Program-made: the position numbers and the translations under genes
Assembly (NCBI RefSeq): GCF_000715075.1
Contig: NC_134095.1
Coordinates: 63,121,990 to 63,185,989 of the forward strand
Length of the DNA: 64,000 nt
Direction of reading: 5' to 3'
Source: Nicotiana tabacum
Lineage: Eukaryota > Streptophyta > Magnoliopsida > Solanales > Solanaceae
Notes under the pieces: model-generated
The model's database searches: none
Seen by the model: only the letters and a program-made list of their open reading frames with translations
What the model was told of the DNA's origin: nothing
In this document: positions 36,224-46,138 of the stretch, in pieces
Layout of the letters: each line of letters opens with the position of its first letter
Position numbering within the stretch: the first letter of the stretch is position 1

Positions 36224-36442
36224 ATATTTGTCAGGAATCGTATTACCCTATGCACCTGATTATTTAATTCACTACTATGGTGCTAACTTGCAGATTGTGA
36301 CTGGAAGGCAGAGGCAGGTAATGTATGTGTTGCCTCCTTTGACTGGAGCTGCAGCGGAATTTGTAAATCAGTAGAGAAGTTAAAATACGTCCATGAAAAG
36401 TGCGGTGAAGGGGAAGAAGCTCTTTGGAATGCTCTCTTCTAA
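21947..36442 (+). CDS. B3GALT: GT31 hydroxyproline/arabinogalactan-type beta-1,3-galactosyltransferase, ten exons, 396 aa
   Basis: Exons by eye, all GT-AG and in frame: 21947-22038, 22118-22217, 23201-23259, 23355-23627, 34662-34734, 34822-34942, 35036-35123, 35236-35361, 35658-35767, 36294-36442 (1,191 nt). Residues 13-30 form a single N-terminal membrane anchor after a basic start ([13 protein letters not shown]), so it should be a Golgi type II protein. A DUF4094-type stem follows ([18 protein letters not shown]). The catalytic domain has the opening [20 protein letters not shown], the DxD-like metal/UDP-Gal motif VKVDDDVHV (Asp232-234) and NEDVSLG (Glu320-Asp321). The C-terminus is Cys-rich ([20 protein letters not shown]). 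Relatives add beta-galactose to plant glycoproteins or arabinogalactan glycans; which of the DUF4094-GT31 clade (GALT31A, KNS4, B3GALT7 types) is closest cannot be told here. No lesion is visible. Intron 4 is 11 kb. Confidence 0.93.
22280..23165 (+). repeat. Degenerate ~80-bp tandem array filling intron 2
   Basis: The word GAAGCTAATTGTGGATTTTAG, with variants, recurs at about 22493, 22572, 22642, 22726, 22793, 22876, 22959, 23040 and 23123. Spacings run from 67 to 84 bases, and two fainter copies lie near 22285 and 22410. Each unit also has TTCTGCTAAGTTCAATC and a T-rich run ending in GAGTTCTTG. The array makes up nearly the whole of intron 2 (22218-23200) of the galactosyltransferase gene. 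It has no coding potential. Confidence 0.8.
23628..24467 (+). other. Intron 4, left part
   Basis: T-rich plant intron sequence beginning at the donor GTATATGC. No transposon ends or exons recognised before the RTE insertion at 24480. Confidence 0.6.
24480..25315 (-). mobile_element. 5'-truncated RTE-clade LINE with 12-bp target duplication
   Basis: Read on the - strand, it encodes the end of an RTE-type reverse transcriptase protein ([20 protein letters not shown] ... [20 protein letters not shown], 25188-24988). A 3' UTR follows, closing with GGTAAGGTTTGCGTACATATT, CCCAGACACCAC and a short (TTG)n tail at 24480. CTTAGTGTTAGT flanks it on both sides (24468-24479 and 25316-25327), marking one insertion event. 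A second partial tail copy lies at about 24785-24830. The 3' part is essentially the TS-SINE tail. It sits in intron 4 of the galactosyltransferase gene, antisense to it. Confidence 0.85.
25907..29356 (-). pseudogene. L1 ORF2: endonuclease, reverse transcriptase, zf-RVT; broken
   Basis: The likely start is the Met at 29356 ([20 protein letters not shown]). The endonuclease follows at 29204-28566 ([40 protein letters not shown]), with His where the active site usually has Asn (GDFN). RT segments are at 28031-27663 ([26 protein letters not shown]), 27659-27462 and 27410-27180 (the YADD box: [12 protein letters not shown]). The zinc-binding reverse-transcriptase tail ends near 25907 ([22 protein letters not shown]). 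Stops or frame changes separate nearly every segment, for example at 27660, so the copy is dead. Confidence 0.85.
29936..31366 (-). pseudogene. L1 ORF1, nucleic-acid-binding protein; broken
   Basis: Three pieces on the - strand: 31366-31055 ([40 protein letters not shown]), 30934-30551 ([20 protein letters not shown], a DUF4283-like region of plant LINE ORF1) and 30346-29936. ORF1 proteins bind element RNA and form the retrotransposition particle. The frames are disconnected. The family call rests on position and style more than on a strict motif. Confidence 0.65.
31612..32104 (+). other. Intron 4 between L1 and SINE-like segment
   Basis: AT-rich intron sequence continuing from the duplicated target site. 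No exon or transposon end recognised. Confidence 0.5.
32105..32300 (+). mobile_element. Possible tRNA-derived SINE-like segment
   Basis: AAGGGTCGTGGTGGATAGAT, then CCACCCTTAAATTAGAG, then TCGAGTTCAAGGTTTTT and GGAATGGAAAAGATCTTGTT resemble a repeat common in Solanaceae. A B-box-like GAGTTCAAGG sits at the expected place. No clear target duplication or 3' tail was found, so this stays a candidate. Confidence 0.35.
32612..33172. mobile_element. Large foldback / inverted-repeat element in intron 4
   Basis: Two arms fold on each other. An inner pair, about 32771-32880 with about 32901-33005, shares CACCATTTTGGTGCAAGTTT, TACCTCTMTCCACTTTYATC and CCCTTCACAGTCTA. An outer pair, TAGAATATTCCAAGCATATCC near 32640 and the complement of GGATATGTTTGGAATATTCT near 33095, extends it. 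The ends carry TTGATCCAACAATC and, opposite, GACCGTTGGATCAA. The loop is about 20 bases. No coding. It is likely a foldback MITE, though the transcribed intron would form a long hairpin. Confidence 0.7.
33173..34661 (+). other. Intron 4, right part, with an internal direct duplication
   Basis: A ~95-bp segment at about 33386-33480 (GGCCATCTGGTTTGTCGCCT ...) is repeated with drift at about 33564-33660 (GGCCATCTGGTTTGAGGCAT ...). A C-rich simple repeat (CCCCCACCCC) lies near 34498-34530. The - strand open stretch 33466-33248 is not recognisable and is not called a gene. The intron ends at acceptor TTATCCAG at 34661. Confidence 0.5.
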
Positions 36443-37239
36443 TTTCCCTTAAACAAATAGAGATTCTTGCTGAGAGATAGCTGTCGGATAATTTCCATCT
36501 GGCTGGCTGTTTTTGATTGCCAAAATACACTCAGAACTTGTTGAGTAGAGCAATTTGTATAATATGAAACTGTTAGATTGAGAGCATGTTTGTTGTAGAT
36601 TATGTCTCTGTCTAGATGATGATTTAGATTTCGGATTTCGAAGGACAGCGGAAATCCCTTTCTAATTCTTGTCAGCATATCCCTTAGATATGTACTCACA
36701 TTTTTTGGTAATGTAATTTTGGTGGTGGTGAGTGAGGTTCATTGTTGTTTCTTGTTTGTGAGTAGAAGGCCTCCATTTTGAAGATTGACAATCTAGTGTT
36801 ATTTTCTTCTTCTTTGAATTATTAATATTCTGGACTCCAGATTATATTTGGTTGCAATGAAATTTTGAGGAAGGAAACACATTTTTTCAAACAGTAGTTC
36901 TTCCTCTTCAAACTCCTTGTTTTTTCGTTTATGAATTCTGATGAGTGAATGACTTGCTTTAAAAAGTTAGGCTTTATTTTACAGCATTGTAATGGAACTT
37001 GTTTTGTTTTTATTACATTACATGCAAGGAAGGGAAAAGTGAAAGGGAGGAGGTTTTGTGCGTTGTATCAAATTAAACTATATGCTATGTAGGTCCCACC
37101 AATGTTTTTTAAAAATTGCCCCAAACTTTTGTATTTTATAAAAGAGTCCACCATTTATTATTTTGTAACAATATTGTTTCGTTTTCTCAGTCATTTGATA
37201 GTGTATTATGTAGTTCTTTTATAAAAATAATAATTTTGT
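36443..37239 (+). other. 3' flank of the galactosyltransferase gene
   Basis: This should hold the 3' UTR and polyadenylation region. No AATAAA is seen in the first ~450 bases, which is common in plants. TG-rich sequence near 36720 (TTTTGGTGGTGGTGAGTGAGG) could be a far-upstream element. No other gene. Confidence 0.35.
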
Positions 37240-37490
37240 ACTAAATTTATTTATGTTTAGGACTGGTTTGCGATAATATAATGAATGTTATTGATAAAGG
37301 TAATGTTGGGTATTTTTGTGATAGTTTTTAGAACTTGTGGGTATAAGTTATGTTTCATGTTTTTTTAAAAAAAAGTGAAATATGTTTTGAAAACTTATGT
37401 TTAAACACATTTTCCTTTTCAAACTTTACCCAAATCAAACTTTTTTAAACAAATTTGAGAATTTATGGTCAGACGCTAGCTTAATCTTGT
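37240..37490. mobile_element. Possible MITE fragment
   Basis: AAATTTGAGAATTTATGGTC followed by AGACGCTAGCTT at the right resembles the 'tatggccaaacg' type end of short DNA transposons in Solanaceae. A matching left end is not convincing, so this is a weak call. Confidence 0.25.
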
Positions 37491-40133
37491 TCGCATCCCA
37501 TGCAGTACCACTAAATTATATGTCAAATACTGGGCGTTGATTTATTATTTTTATTTTTGTATAAAAGAATTGATCAATAAATCAATCTAATTTACTAAAA
37601 TTAAAAGTTGAAAAAGAATCTTTTTTAGGAGTTCTCGAGGAAAATTGTAACGTGAAAATGTGAGTAATTGACCACGTCATTTGTTAACTCACAGCTAGAC
37701 ATTTGAGTTCAAGACAGAATAGATAATTCTAGTTCCTGCTGCATATGCATTTTGTTTGATCCACACCACAACTTATTGTCTGTATTTCGTGGATTTGGTC
37801 ACCACTGTCCTTTTGTCCGCGGCAGACGGCAGATGTAGTGTATAAAGTATGTGTTCAGTATTGTCGATACATAATATGTAAAATATTATTAAAAATTTTA
37901 AAAAGTTATATTATGAACCCATAATTTCTAAATGAGAAAGGGTTAAATAATAAAAACCTAAAGATTGCCCTCATCAAATTAAAATTTGGATCCTTGTATT
38001 ATACTAGGACTATTGTGGTGTCCATTGGGATGTGTGCAGACAAATCAGAACTAGTATAACCATGCGTCCAGCAAAGACAACAAAACCAGCTTTTTACATG
38101 ACTTTGGCCTCTATAAAACTAGGCAATTTGACAAACAGATAGGATTATTTATTTCTTCTACCATTTTCAACTACTCATAATGTTTTCTACTTTGTCTCTT
38201 CCCTTAGAATTGTCACTCAGCCTCTAATAATTTATGGCATGCATGGCTTTACGCAGACAAGTCTCCTTAGGGCAAATATATAATTTTGGCAAAAATTATT
38301 GTATTCTGCCGAGCCCATGACCAAGCTTCTATCCACCCTTGTGGACCTTAGGTTATTGTATAGTCTTTGGTTTCTAATTATTATCTGAAAGACATCGACT
38401 CCACTAATCTGAACTGGATGTTTGATTTTATGATATGATATTTTAAAATTAAAATAAAATTCTAGAAAATAAAATTGTGTACATATAATGACGAGCTTGT
38501 ACTTGAATCACTTAGTTTTTGAATATTTTCTTACGATTGTATATGTCAATTATGAGAGACTTTGTTATTATTCGTCAGCTTGGACGCTTTAAACTATGTT
38601 GATATATACCAAATAATCATGATTAAGGTTAATGGGTATTTGTCTTTCCTTGAAATTAAGGAGCATCATCTCAAAATCCATGAACTGATCGATTGCCTAA
38701 TTCAACTCTAATAATAATTTGAGGAATTACACATTTCCACTAGATTTGAAATGTATTAGCCGTTAATTAATATACATGGAGTAAATCTTTTTTCTTATAA
38801 GGTTCTCGAAACTCAAATCAACAAAGAGATGTCCTAAAATTATGATAATAAATTAAGTAAAATACTAGTAAATAAATAAAGGAGGAAAATTAATTGAAGC
38901 AGGTCCAGATGGAGTTTCACGTGCTCTCCGCATGCCAACAAATAAAAATAATGTCGTATGTCGGTTCAAAGGCGAGCACTTCCAACTATGTCGCACGTGA
39001 TTTGCTACCTAAGCTTTCCCCTCCCCTTAAAACTCTTTACTTAAAACTCTTTATTTTACTTTGTCTAAAGCATATTACCTAATCCAAACAATAATTTGTC
39101 TAGAATAAGAATATTTAAATCTAATTTTATACCTTGAGTATATAAAGTTCAAAATTAGTGGGTTCTATAATTTAAAATTATACTTCATATTATATATATA
39201 AAAATTAACTAAATGTGAATTAATCTAAATAACTTTCATAAGCTATTTAATGATAGAAGCAAAAAGAAATAAGTGTGTCACGTTATTTTTGGCTTCTTTG
39301 TTTTTTCTTCAGAATTGTTGGTTAATCATCGACCTCATACGAATGTACTAAAATACAGAAAATGATACATTATTTTTTTGTTGTTGTTTTGAAAATGTTT
39401 TGACTCTTCTTTCATCATTGAAAAACTAGATATAGCTGGTTTAGAATTGATAAAACGATCTCAGTATTAGATTTTTGTTTCTTTTAAATGTGATTATAGA
39501 AACACAGTAAAGAGATTTGGAATGTTCGGTAAGTAATTTGTTGAGTGAGGACTGAGGACTGTAGACCTTAATTTGCGTTGGCAGCTAGCTGTATCTTAAT
39601 TACCTCAAGCCTGGAAGCAACTTAATTAAGTTTTCTCTTATAATAATAGTAAATATATGCTTCCACTGCAGCAACAGATGTGTCTTTGAATTAAAAGTCA
39701 TACTCGTTAAAGCAAATTATATACAACTTTCTTGAAGTATTACCACCATTAAAGGCAGCGGTGGAGGATCATTGAATGTTTGAAACCTCAACGAATATTA
39801 AATTTAAGTGTGTAACACACACAATATATTGATTGTTGAATTTTATTAATTCAAGGAAAGTTTTCAGTGTAGTGGTATTAGTCTTGTTTTAGATCTTGTT
39901 GTCTCCTATCTTGCTTCCGCCCCTATTAATTAAGGGTGTGATCCAAATGCGATTCCCTTATAAGAAACTCTTTGCTCGACGGAAAATTGTTAGGTAATAT
40001 ATAAGGTTTTTCCATATCTGTTTAAATTTTGATGGACATAATTATTACTCGTGAAAAGTAGTAACTACTCAAACTTAATCGAGTTATGTGCAAGCACTGC
40101 AATTATTATAAGAAAAATAGAGTTATTTGCGTC
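37491..40133. other. AT-rich intergenic region, no gene identified
   Basis: Only short, unconvincing open stretches occur, the longest around 60 codons at 38894-39082. I see no splice-linked coding, RNA gene or transposon with defined ends in these 2.6 kb. Confidence 0.45.
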
Positions 40134-40141
40134 CTCTTAGC

Positions 40142-40755
40142 CAGGGGCGGCTCAACGAAATTGATGGTCTAAAGCCGACGTTTAGAAGAGATTCAAAATT
40201 TATTTAATAAAATTGTATATATTTATGATTTCTTTTCTTTTTTGTTATTAATAATAGTTTTATGGACCGTCTTGTATATATTTTGGCCCTTCACTCGGTT
40301 ACCTGCTAGATATCTAGTATCTAAGGTTTCAAATTTTATTGTAAGAAAATCTGCAGTTAAGAAAATATTTTTATAAGTTCCAACATCTAATGATCGTAAT
40401 TTTATATACTACTAAAGTAGATTTTAAAATAATTTTATACATTTAAAATAGTTCAAGTTTATTTGAATTAAAAAAAGGACTTGATCTACTCTTTATAGGA
40501 AATAATTTACTTTAAAAGATATTACAAGAGATTTTGTTTTTATATTTTTATTATCAACGTCATCATCAAATTGTTATTTTGCCATATTTTATGTTTATTT
40601 TGAAATTCAAGTAGTTATCTAAATAACTTCTATTTTTTCTAAATAACTTTTATATTCAAAAAGAAAAGACATAAATCTAGTATCTTTTTAATAATATAAA
40701 ATTAACTAATAATGAAAAATTGGGGCCTAGCTACCTCTCCCTTGGGCCGACACTC
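40142..40755. mobile_element. hAT-like non-autonomous element with 8-bp target duplication
   Basis: The left end CAGGGGCGGCTCAACG and the complement of the right end GAGTGTCGGCCCAAGG match at 11 of 16 positions. CTCTTAGC flanks both sides (40134-40141 and 40756-40763); the 8-bp duplication and CAGGGGCGG start are typical of hAT elements. The 614-bp interior is AT-rich with no transposase coding. Confidence 0.75.
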
Positions 40756-40796
40756 CTCTTAGCCTCTTACGTAAAAGATGTTTGAGAATTATTATA

Positions 40797-41068
40797 CTCT
40801 CTCCGGTCTATAATAAGTGATCCTTCTACCTTTTTTATTTTGGTCTAAAATAAATGTTCTTTTACATAACCATGAAGGTATTCATTCTGTTTTTCCAAAT
40901 TTACCTTTATGTACTTATTCCTAAAAGGCCTTTTAAATTACTAACATTAAACAAGTTCAACAATAAATTAAGGGTAATTTAGTTAGAATATCTATTTTTC
41001 TTAAGATTTAATATTTTTTTAGTGGGCGTTTCAAAGGTAAAAAAATCACTTATTATGAATCGTCTCGA
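40797..41068. mobile_element. Stowaway-like MITE with TA target duplication
   Basis: The left end CTCTCTCCGGTCTATAATAA and the complement of the right end TCGAGACGATTCATAATAAG share CATAATAAGTGAT. TA flanks both sides (40795-40796, 41069-41070). About 272 bp, AT-rich, non-coding. The ends are more diverged than in the clean copy at 44188. Confidence 0.65.
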
Positions 41069-41788
41069 TATTGAATTATGTGTTCAACTTTCAGATAGGC
41101 CACACTTGGCTATTAGGGAGGAACTTTCGGGCTTCTAGGGCCAACCAATGAAGTAAAGAAAAGGGACTTTTCCCAAACTCTGAGCAATCTCCATCAATGC
41201 GCTTAATTAAACTTTTTTTTAAAAAAAAAAAAAGTCGAAATTTTAGCTAAATTTTGTAAGAAAAATAAGAAGTTTTTGTCATTTTTCTCACTTACGTGTC
41301 CAGTTACCATTATATAGCCCTGTGTACCATTTTCAGGCTTTTACTTCCTTCTTGATCTTTTTATTTCTGCAACCATAACTTTGTACTAATTTTTTTATGG
41401 TTACTATCGAAAGTCCTATAATTAAAATAAGATAAAGGAAAAGTTTCAGTTTCAGGTGTTATATCGAGGAAAGGCAAACTCGAAAAGATAATTGCATTTT
41501 GCACAAACAAAATCACTTCTCACTGGGTTCCGAGTGGGAATTAATAGCGCAATTCCATCTTTTGGAAGGGAGAATTATTTTTCTTTGTATTTCTTTCGGA
41601 AAACAACAATTTTGAAAGAATGAGGATAGAATGTGGGTTTCATGTGAAAGATAAACTTGTATAATTAAAGTTTACAAAGAGAAGCCAAAAGCTAAGTGGT
41701 TTCCGCAACGTATATGTACAAGATTCCAAAGCAGTGATCTCCTTTTTGGCCCTCCCGTCCCTTTTCAATGGAATAGTTCAAAAAGTTT
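41069..41788. other. AT-rich intergenic sequence
   Basis: No coding or element recognised in this ~700-base stretch. Confidence 0.4.
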
Positions 41789-42884
41789 AGGGTGACAATT
41801 TGAGCCCAAACTCATCTAACCCGTCCAACCCGCCCAGAGATTAATGAGTTGGGTTACAAACATTTTAGCTCATGGGTCAATTTGGGCTGAGCCCAAGTTA
41901 ACCCATTATATTTTATGCTCATTCTAACCCATTAAGCAGCTTAAATACAACCCATGAAACTCACCCAAAACAAAAGGTATCTCAACCCAACTTATATAGA
42001 AATTTATTTAGTTGACCTAATTTTACTTTTTTTTTGTATTTTTAATTTTATGTTCTTTTGTTTTTCTGCACCATCCACCCATCCTGCCCCCCTCCCGCAC
42101 CTGCCCTCTCCCCTCAAAAAGAAATTTTTTACTTTTTTTTTGTGTTTTCAGTTTTTTGTTTTTTTTTCTGCACCACCAACCCCCCCTCAAAAAAAATTTA
42201 TATTTTCAATTTTCTGTTTTTTTTTCTGCACCACCCACCCTGCAATCCCCTAAAAAAAAATTTTTTTACTTTTGTTTTTTGTATTTTTAATTTTCAGTTT
42301 TTTTCTGCACCACCCACTCCCGCAAAACCCCCATCCCCTAAAAAAAAATTTTTCACTTTTTTTTTGTATTTTCAATTTTCTATTTTTTCTGCACCACCCA
42401 CCCCACGCACTCCACCCCACCCACCCCTCACTCCCCCCACCCGCAAAACCCCCCTCCCCTCAAAAAAAGTTTTTTACTTTTTTTTTTGTATTTTCAATTT
42501 TCTATTTTTTTCTGCACCACTCCCCTCCCCCTCTCAAAAATTTTTTTTTTTACAAAATTACTTTTTTTTATATTTTTAGTTTTCTATTTTCTGTTTTTTT
42601 TCGTTTTTCTGCCCCACCCCCACCTCCACCCCCACCTCCACCCCCAAAATATTTTTTAACTTACACATTTTAAGGTAAAAGACTTTTTTTTATGCTAGAT
42701 GAGCATGATTCTAAAACACAGGTCAAGTTGGGCGGGTTGGGTTATGACCCATTGTTTAGCCCATCTTGACCCAGCCCATCTTAGCCCAAGTACACTTTGG
42801 GCTGGATTGGGCAATGACCCATTTATTGATCTATTCCATCTTGACCCGCCTAAATTCAGCCCAACCCGTCCATTTGCCACCCCT
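41789..42884. mobile_element. Repeat element with GGGTTGGG-rich ends and internal tandem array
   Basis: The left end reads AGGGTGACAATTTGAGCCCA. The complement of the right end reads AGGGGTGGCAAATGGACGGG. Both are followed inward by runs of AACCCGCC/GGGCTGAG-type words, giving imperfect inverted subterminal regions. The centre (42010-42660) is a low-complexity tandem array. Ends like these recur at 21400-21418. I take it as a non-autonomous DNA transposon; no target duplication could be fixed. Confidence 0.5.
42010..42660. repeat. Tandem array, T-run / TGCACCACCCACC / C-run / A-run, ~85-bp unit
   Basis: Seven to eight units each run through TTTTTGTATTTTCAATTTTC, TTTTTCTGCACCACCCACCC, a C-rich stretch and CCTCAAAAAAAAATTT. 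The T-to-C-to-A order makes each unit partly self-complementary. Open frames across it are Phe/Pro-rich artefacts of the repeat. Confidence 0.75.
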
Positions 42885-43204
42885 ATTCAAAACCCTCACT
42901 ATTCAACTCCCTTAGACCGACCTTTAAACAATGAGAGAGTACCTTTTTTCCTTCTCTTATTGCAAAATCCTTAATATGGAAAATACCAGCACAAGAATCT
43001 TAAAAGGATATGTCAAAAATTCCAGCATAATCTAATCGTATAGTTGTTTGGTTGAAAGTAGTAATAGAAAAATTGATCCCACATCATTAATGCAATGTTT
43101 AGTTGGCTATAGAAGAAAAAATCAATTCTTGCATATATATAAACAATTCTTGCATTATGATCTCTGCATAATTAGTATGTGAATCAAAAAAAACCTCTAA
43201 CGAT

Positions 43205-43345
43205 AAAAGTTTTATAAGGATATGATATTTGTGTGGTATAAAAACTTCTCATTAAGGGGTAAAATAAAGAATTTAAAGTTAAATTATTGTCAATTATAAA
43301 AATATGTCATTCTTTTTTAAACGGACTAATAAAGAAAGCGTGTTA
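43205..43345. mobile_element. Decayed Stowaway-type MITE interior
   Basis: TTTGTGTGGTATAAAAACTTCTCATTAAGG, here compared in short pieces (TTGTGTGGTATAAAA, CTTCTCATTAAGG, TGTCATTCTTTTTTAAACGG), follows the interior of the MITE at 44188-44435 in order. The ends are gone. Confidence 0.5.
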
Positions 43346-43654
43346 TCTAAATTGAAACCAAGTGAGTTGTATAACTTTTGAATTTTTGCGTAAGGACAAA
43401 TTCTTTCTTCCCTCGTTCAAAATGGATGACAAAAAACTTATGATCTTGTGGATATAAAGAGAGAAAATTATTGTGCACGGAATTATTATGATTTGACAAA
43501 CTATTTAAAGTGCACAGAAGGATTGTGATCACGAGCTGGTATATATTGTTTTCCTCTTGTAATATAGCTCCTCTACATGGTTGTATTTCGATGGATGATT
43601 GAGATGGGGGAGGACATGCTACCTGATGCTGATAGTGTTTTAGATCACATGTGG
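43346..43654. other. AT-rich intergenic sequence
   Basis: Nothing recognised. Confidence 0.4.
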
Positions 43655-43830
43655 AGCTAGTGCGTAGGTTATAGGTTCGGCCAAACTAACTTTAGACAAT
43701 TTCCTGTATTTGTCGTAAATTTTTGATAGAATATGTACATAATACATACTATTAATTTCAAAATCAATAACTTACAATCACTAAAATTTCAAACTCATAA
43801 ACTTTAAATCTTGACGCTATAGACTTGAAA
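43655..43830. repeat. Dispersed Solanaceae repeat fragment
   Basis: TAGTGCGTAGGTTATAGGTT, TTCGGCCAAACTAACTTTAG and TCAATAACTTACAATCACTA in this order resemble a common short repeat of the family, probably a DNA-transposon derivative. Boundaries are not visible. Confidence 0.35.
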
Positions 43831-44084
43831 GGATGAATTTCTCTCCTTATTTTTTTGGTAATAAAAATATTTCTTAAAATACGCCAAGAGTCATTACAAC
43901 TAGGACTACTTTAAGACACAAAGTTCCTAGCTTGCCCGTCTTAAAGATGGGAATTTCTCTCCCCCGTTTTAATGCTATTGACATACAAAATTTAACATTA
44001 AAATATGATCCGTTCTTTCTAAACAAAAAAATCACCAAGTACAATATTTGTATTACATTTCTCTCTATAATTTAGGCTAGTTTT

Positions 44085-44735
44085 AGGCTAGTTTGATAGA
44101 GTTGTATCTCAGGCTGCTAGTAGCCCCGGTTATGTTCGTATTACTTCATTAGGTTTGCAGTTTAGGTTGTAGGAGGCTAATTTGATACTCCCTCCGTTTC
44201 AATTTATGTAAACCTGTTTGACTAGGCACAAAGTTTAAGAAAAAATGAAGACTTTTGGAATGTGTGGTCCTAAATAAGTCAAAAAGGGGCCCGGAGTATT
44301 TGTGTGGTTATAAAAGTTTCTCATTAAGGTGAGAATTGTAAGCTTAGCTGAATTGTTACTAAATTTAGAAAGGGATCATTCTTTTTGGAACAGACCAAAT
44401 AGGAAATAGGTTCACATAAACTGGAACAAAGGGAGTAGTATTTTATCTTAGGATGCTAGTGACTCTTGTTGTGTCCTTATTACTTCCATTATGTATGTAG
44501 TGTTATACCATTGTTACTATTTATTGTTATTGGTTTTCTTCCTGATGCCGGGTTATCACGGTGTTGATGTTATCTTTCTGACTTCCATTGATGCTAGAAC
44601 TCCACTGTCCTTTACCATCATCGTGAGCCGAGGGTCTTTCGGAAACAGCCGGAGTAAGGGTAAGGTCTACGTACACACTATCCTTTCCAGACCCTACTTG
44701 TGAAATTCCACCGGGTTATTGTTATATTTCTCTCT
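44085..44735 (+). mobile_element. RTE LINE 3' UTR and tail, split by a MITE
   Basis: From 44438 the order CTTCCTGATGCCGGGTTATC, GACTTCCATTGATGCTAGAA, GAGCCGAGGGTCTTTCGGAAA, GTAAGGTCTACGTACACACT and CCAGACCCTACTTGTGAAATT matches the 3' UTR and tail of an RTE LINE, on the + strand. Sequence before 44188 belongs to the same tail. The Stowaway MITE at 44188-44435 interrupts it. No coding part remains. Confidence 0.6.
44188..44435. mobile_element. Stowaway-like MITE (CTCCCTCCGTTTCAATTTATG ends)
   Basis: The left end CTCCCTCCGTTTCAATTTAT and the complement of the right end CTCCCTTTGTTCCAGTTTAT form a clear inverted repeat. TA flanks both sides (44186-44187, 44436-44437). The element is 248 bp with no coding, and its ends are much less diverged than those at 40797. 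Confidence 0.85.
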
Positions 44736-45509
44736 ATAATTTTCTTAAGTTAATAACACAGACAAGCAAAATGATGTATGTGAGCACGTGATTTTTGCCT
44801 CCCGAAAACAACTCCAAAATATATCAAAAATAAATAAAATAAATCTCTTTTAGTGTGCAATTTTTAGAATTTGTGTGGTGTTTGTTAATTATTTGTGTTG
44901 TCCGTAAATGTTTGCTTTGTTATAATTAAACAAAATTAAAATAAATATATGTTTCATGCATATCTAGGATTTAATTATGCATTTAATAATTGATTAAGAA
45001 TAAAATTACAAAAATATGCATTTGTTCTAATTTTAATGTTTCACTATGTGATTAATATTTTTATCTATGTGTTAATAATTGTTAAAGGTTGATTAATATT
45101 TTGAAGGAGTAATTTTGTTTTTATAATTTTAATTAGGATTTTAATAATTGAAGAATTAAATTGGAAATTAAAAAGAGTGGAAATTAAAAAACGGATCTGG
45201 GCCAAAATTTCTAAACAAAATCAGGCCCAACCAAATTAATCCCCTTCACAGCCCAATCCCAACACTCCCATGTCCGGTCCAATTTAAACGAACCAAAACG
45301 ACAGCGTTTGGGCGTATTTCATCAATGGCCGTTGGATTAAATCCATCCAACGGCTGAGATCTCATCACCCTAACCCGTGATCCTTACCCGACCCACTGCC
45401 CCGGTTCAACCCGTCCCCCAACTTAAACCAAACGACATCGTTTGGTTAAGTGAATAGATCTTAGCCATCCATTCTGCCTGATCCAACGGATGAAATTGAT
45501 CCACCCTTC

Positions 45510-45522
45510 CCCTATATAAAGT
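45510..45522 (+). promoter_or_regulatory. TATA box of the Ogre 5' LTR
   Basis: CCCCTATATAAAGTCC lies ~735 bases into the LTR and is conserved in the 3' LTR (about 63985). AAACCCCTACCCCGG follows. It is the obvious pol II core promoter of the element. Confidence 0.65.
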
Positions 45523-46092
45523 CCAAACCCCTACCCCGGCCCCCTAACTAAGCACCCCCCCTTCCTTACTATTCATCATCTTCCCCGAACCAAATCCCTA
45601 ACCCTAGCCGCCCTCATTCCCCACCACCTGAAACCCGGCGGCAACAACGCCGCCGGTCACCACCTTAACACCCCAGACTCCTCACAACCTCCTCTTCACG
45701 GATCTGGCCTTAGTTTCCTTCGAATCAGACCCCAACTCTTCGAATCTTAAATCGAAGGTTGGTCTGAAAACTGAACCCTCTCCGATGGTCTCCAAATTCA
45801 CACCGTAGCCTCCCCTAACTACCCTAGCTATGGATCTAGTGTTGGTTTGGTTCGAATCCCCTCAGAACTCTTCGAATCTTCTTTTGAAGGTTCGAATCAA
45901 ATATGAACTCACTCAGATTCCTTCCAAATTAACACCAAATGACCCCTAGGCTTCCCTCACCCTTGTGTCATCTTTGGTTCCCTTCGAATCTGCCCAGAAG
46001 TGTTCAAATTTAAGATCCTCGAATCTGAAACCCTAAAAATTTCCAATCTTGGAATTTTTTTTTCAATTCAAGCGAGGGATTGAGGTTTAATC

Positions 46093-46138
46093 GACCTTAG
46101 TCGAAGTATTTTCAGTTGAAAATACTTCGACTAAGGTC
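46093..46138. repeat. Perfect 22-bp-arm palindrome in the LTR
   Basis: GACCTTAGTCGAAGTATTTT-CA is followed, after the two bases GT, by its exact complement running to 46138. Arms of 22 bases with a 2-base loop and no mismatch stand out strongly in otherwise non-repetitive sequence. In RNA this would be a very stable hairpin in the leader part of the LTR. Confidence 0.85.

Noticed and set aside
38894..39082. Short + strand open frame in intergenic DNA
   Set aside because: Only 62 codons, AT-rich surroundings, no motif and no splice partner.
42058..42673. Phe/Pro-rich open frames on the + strand
   Set aside because: They are translations of the T-run/C-run tandem array in several frames at once and carry no protein signature.
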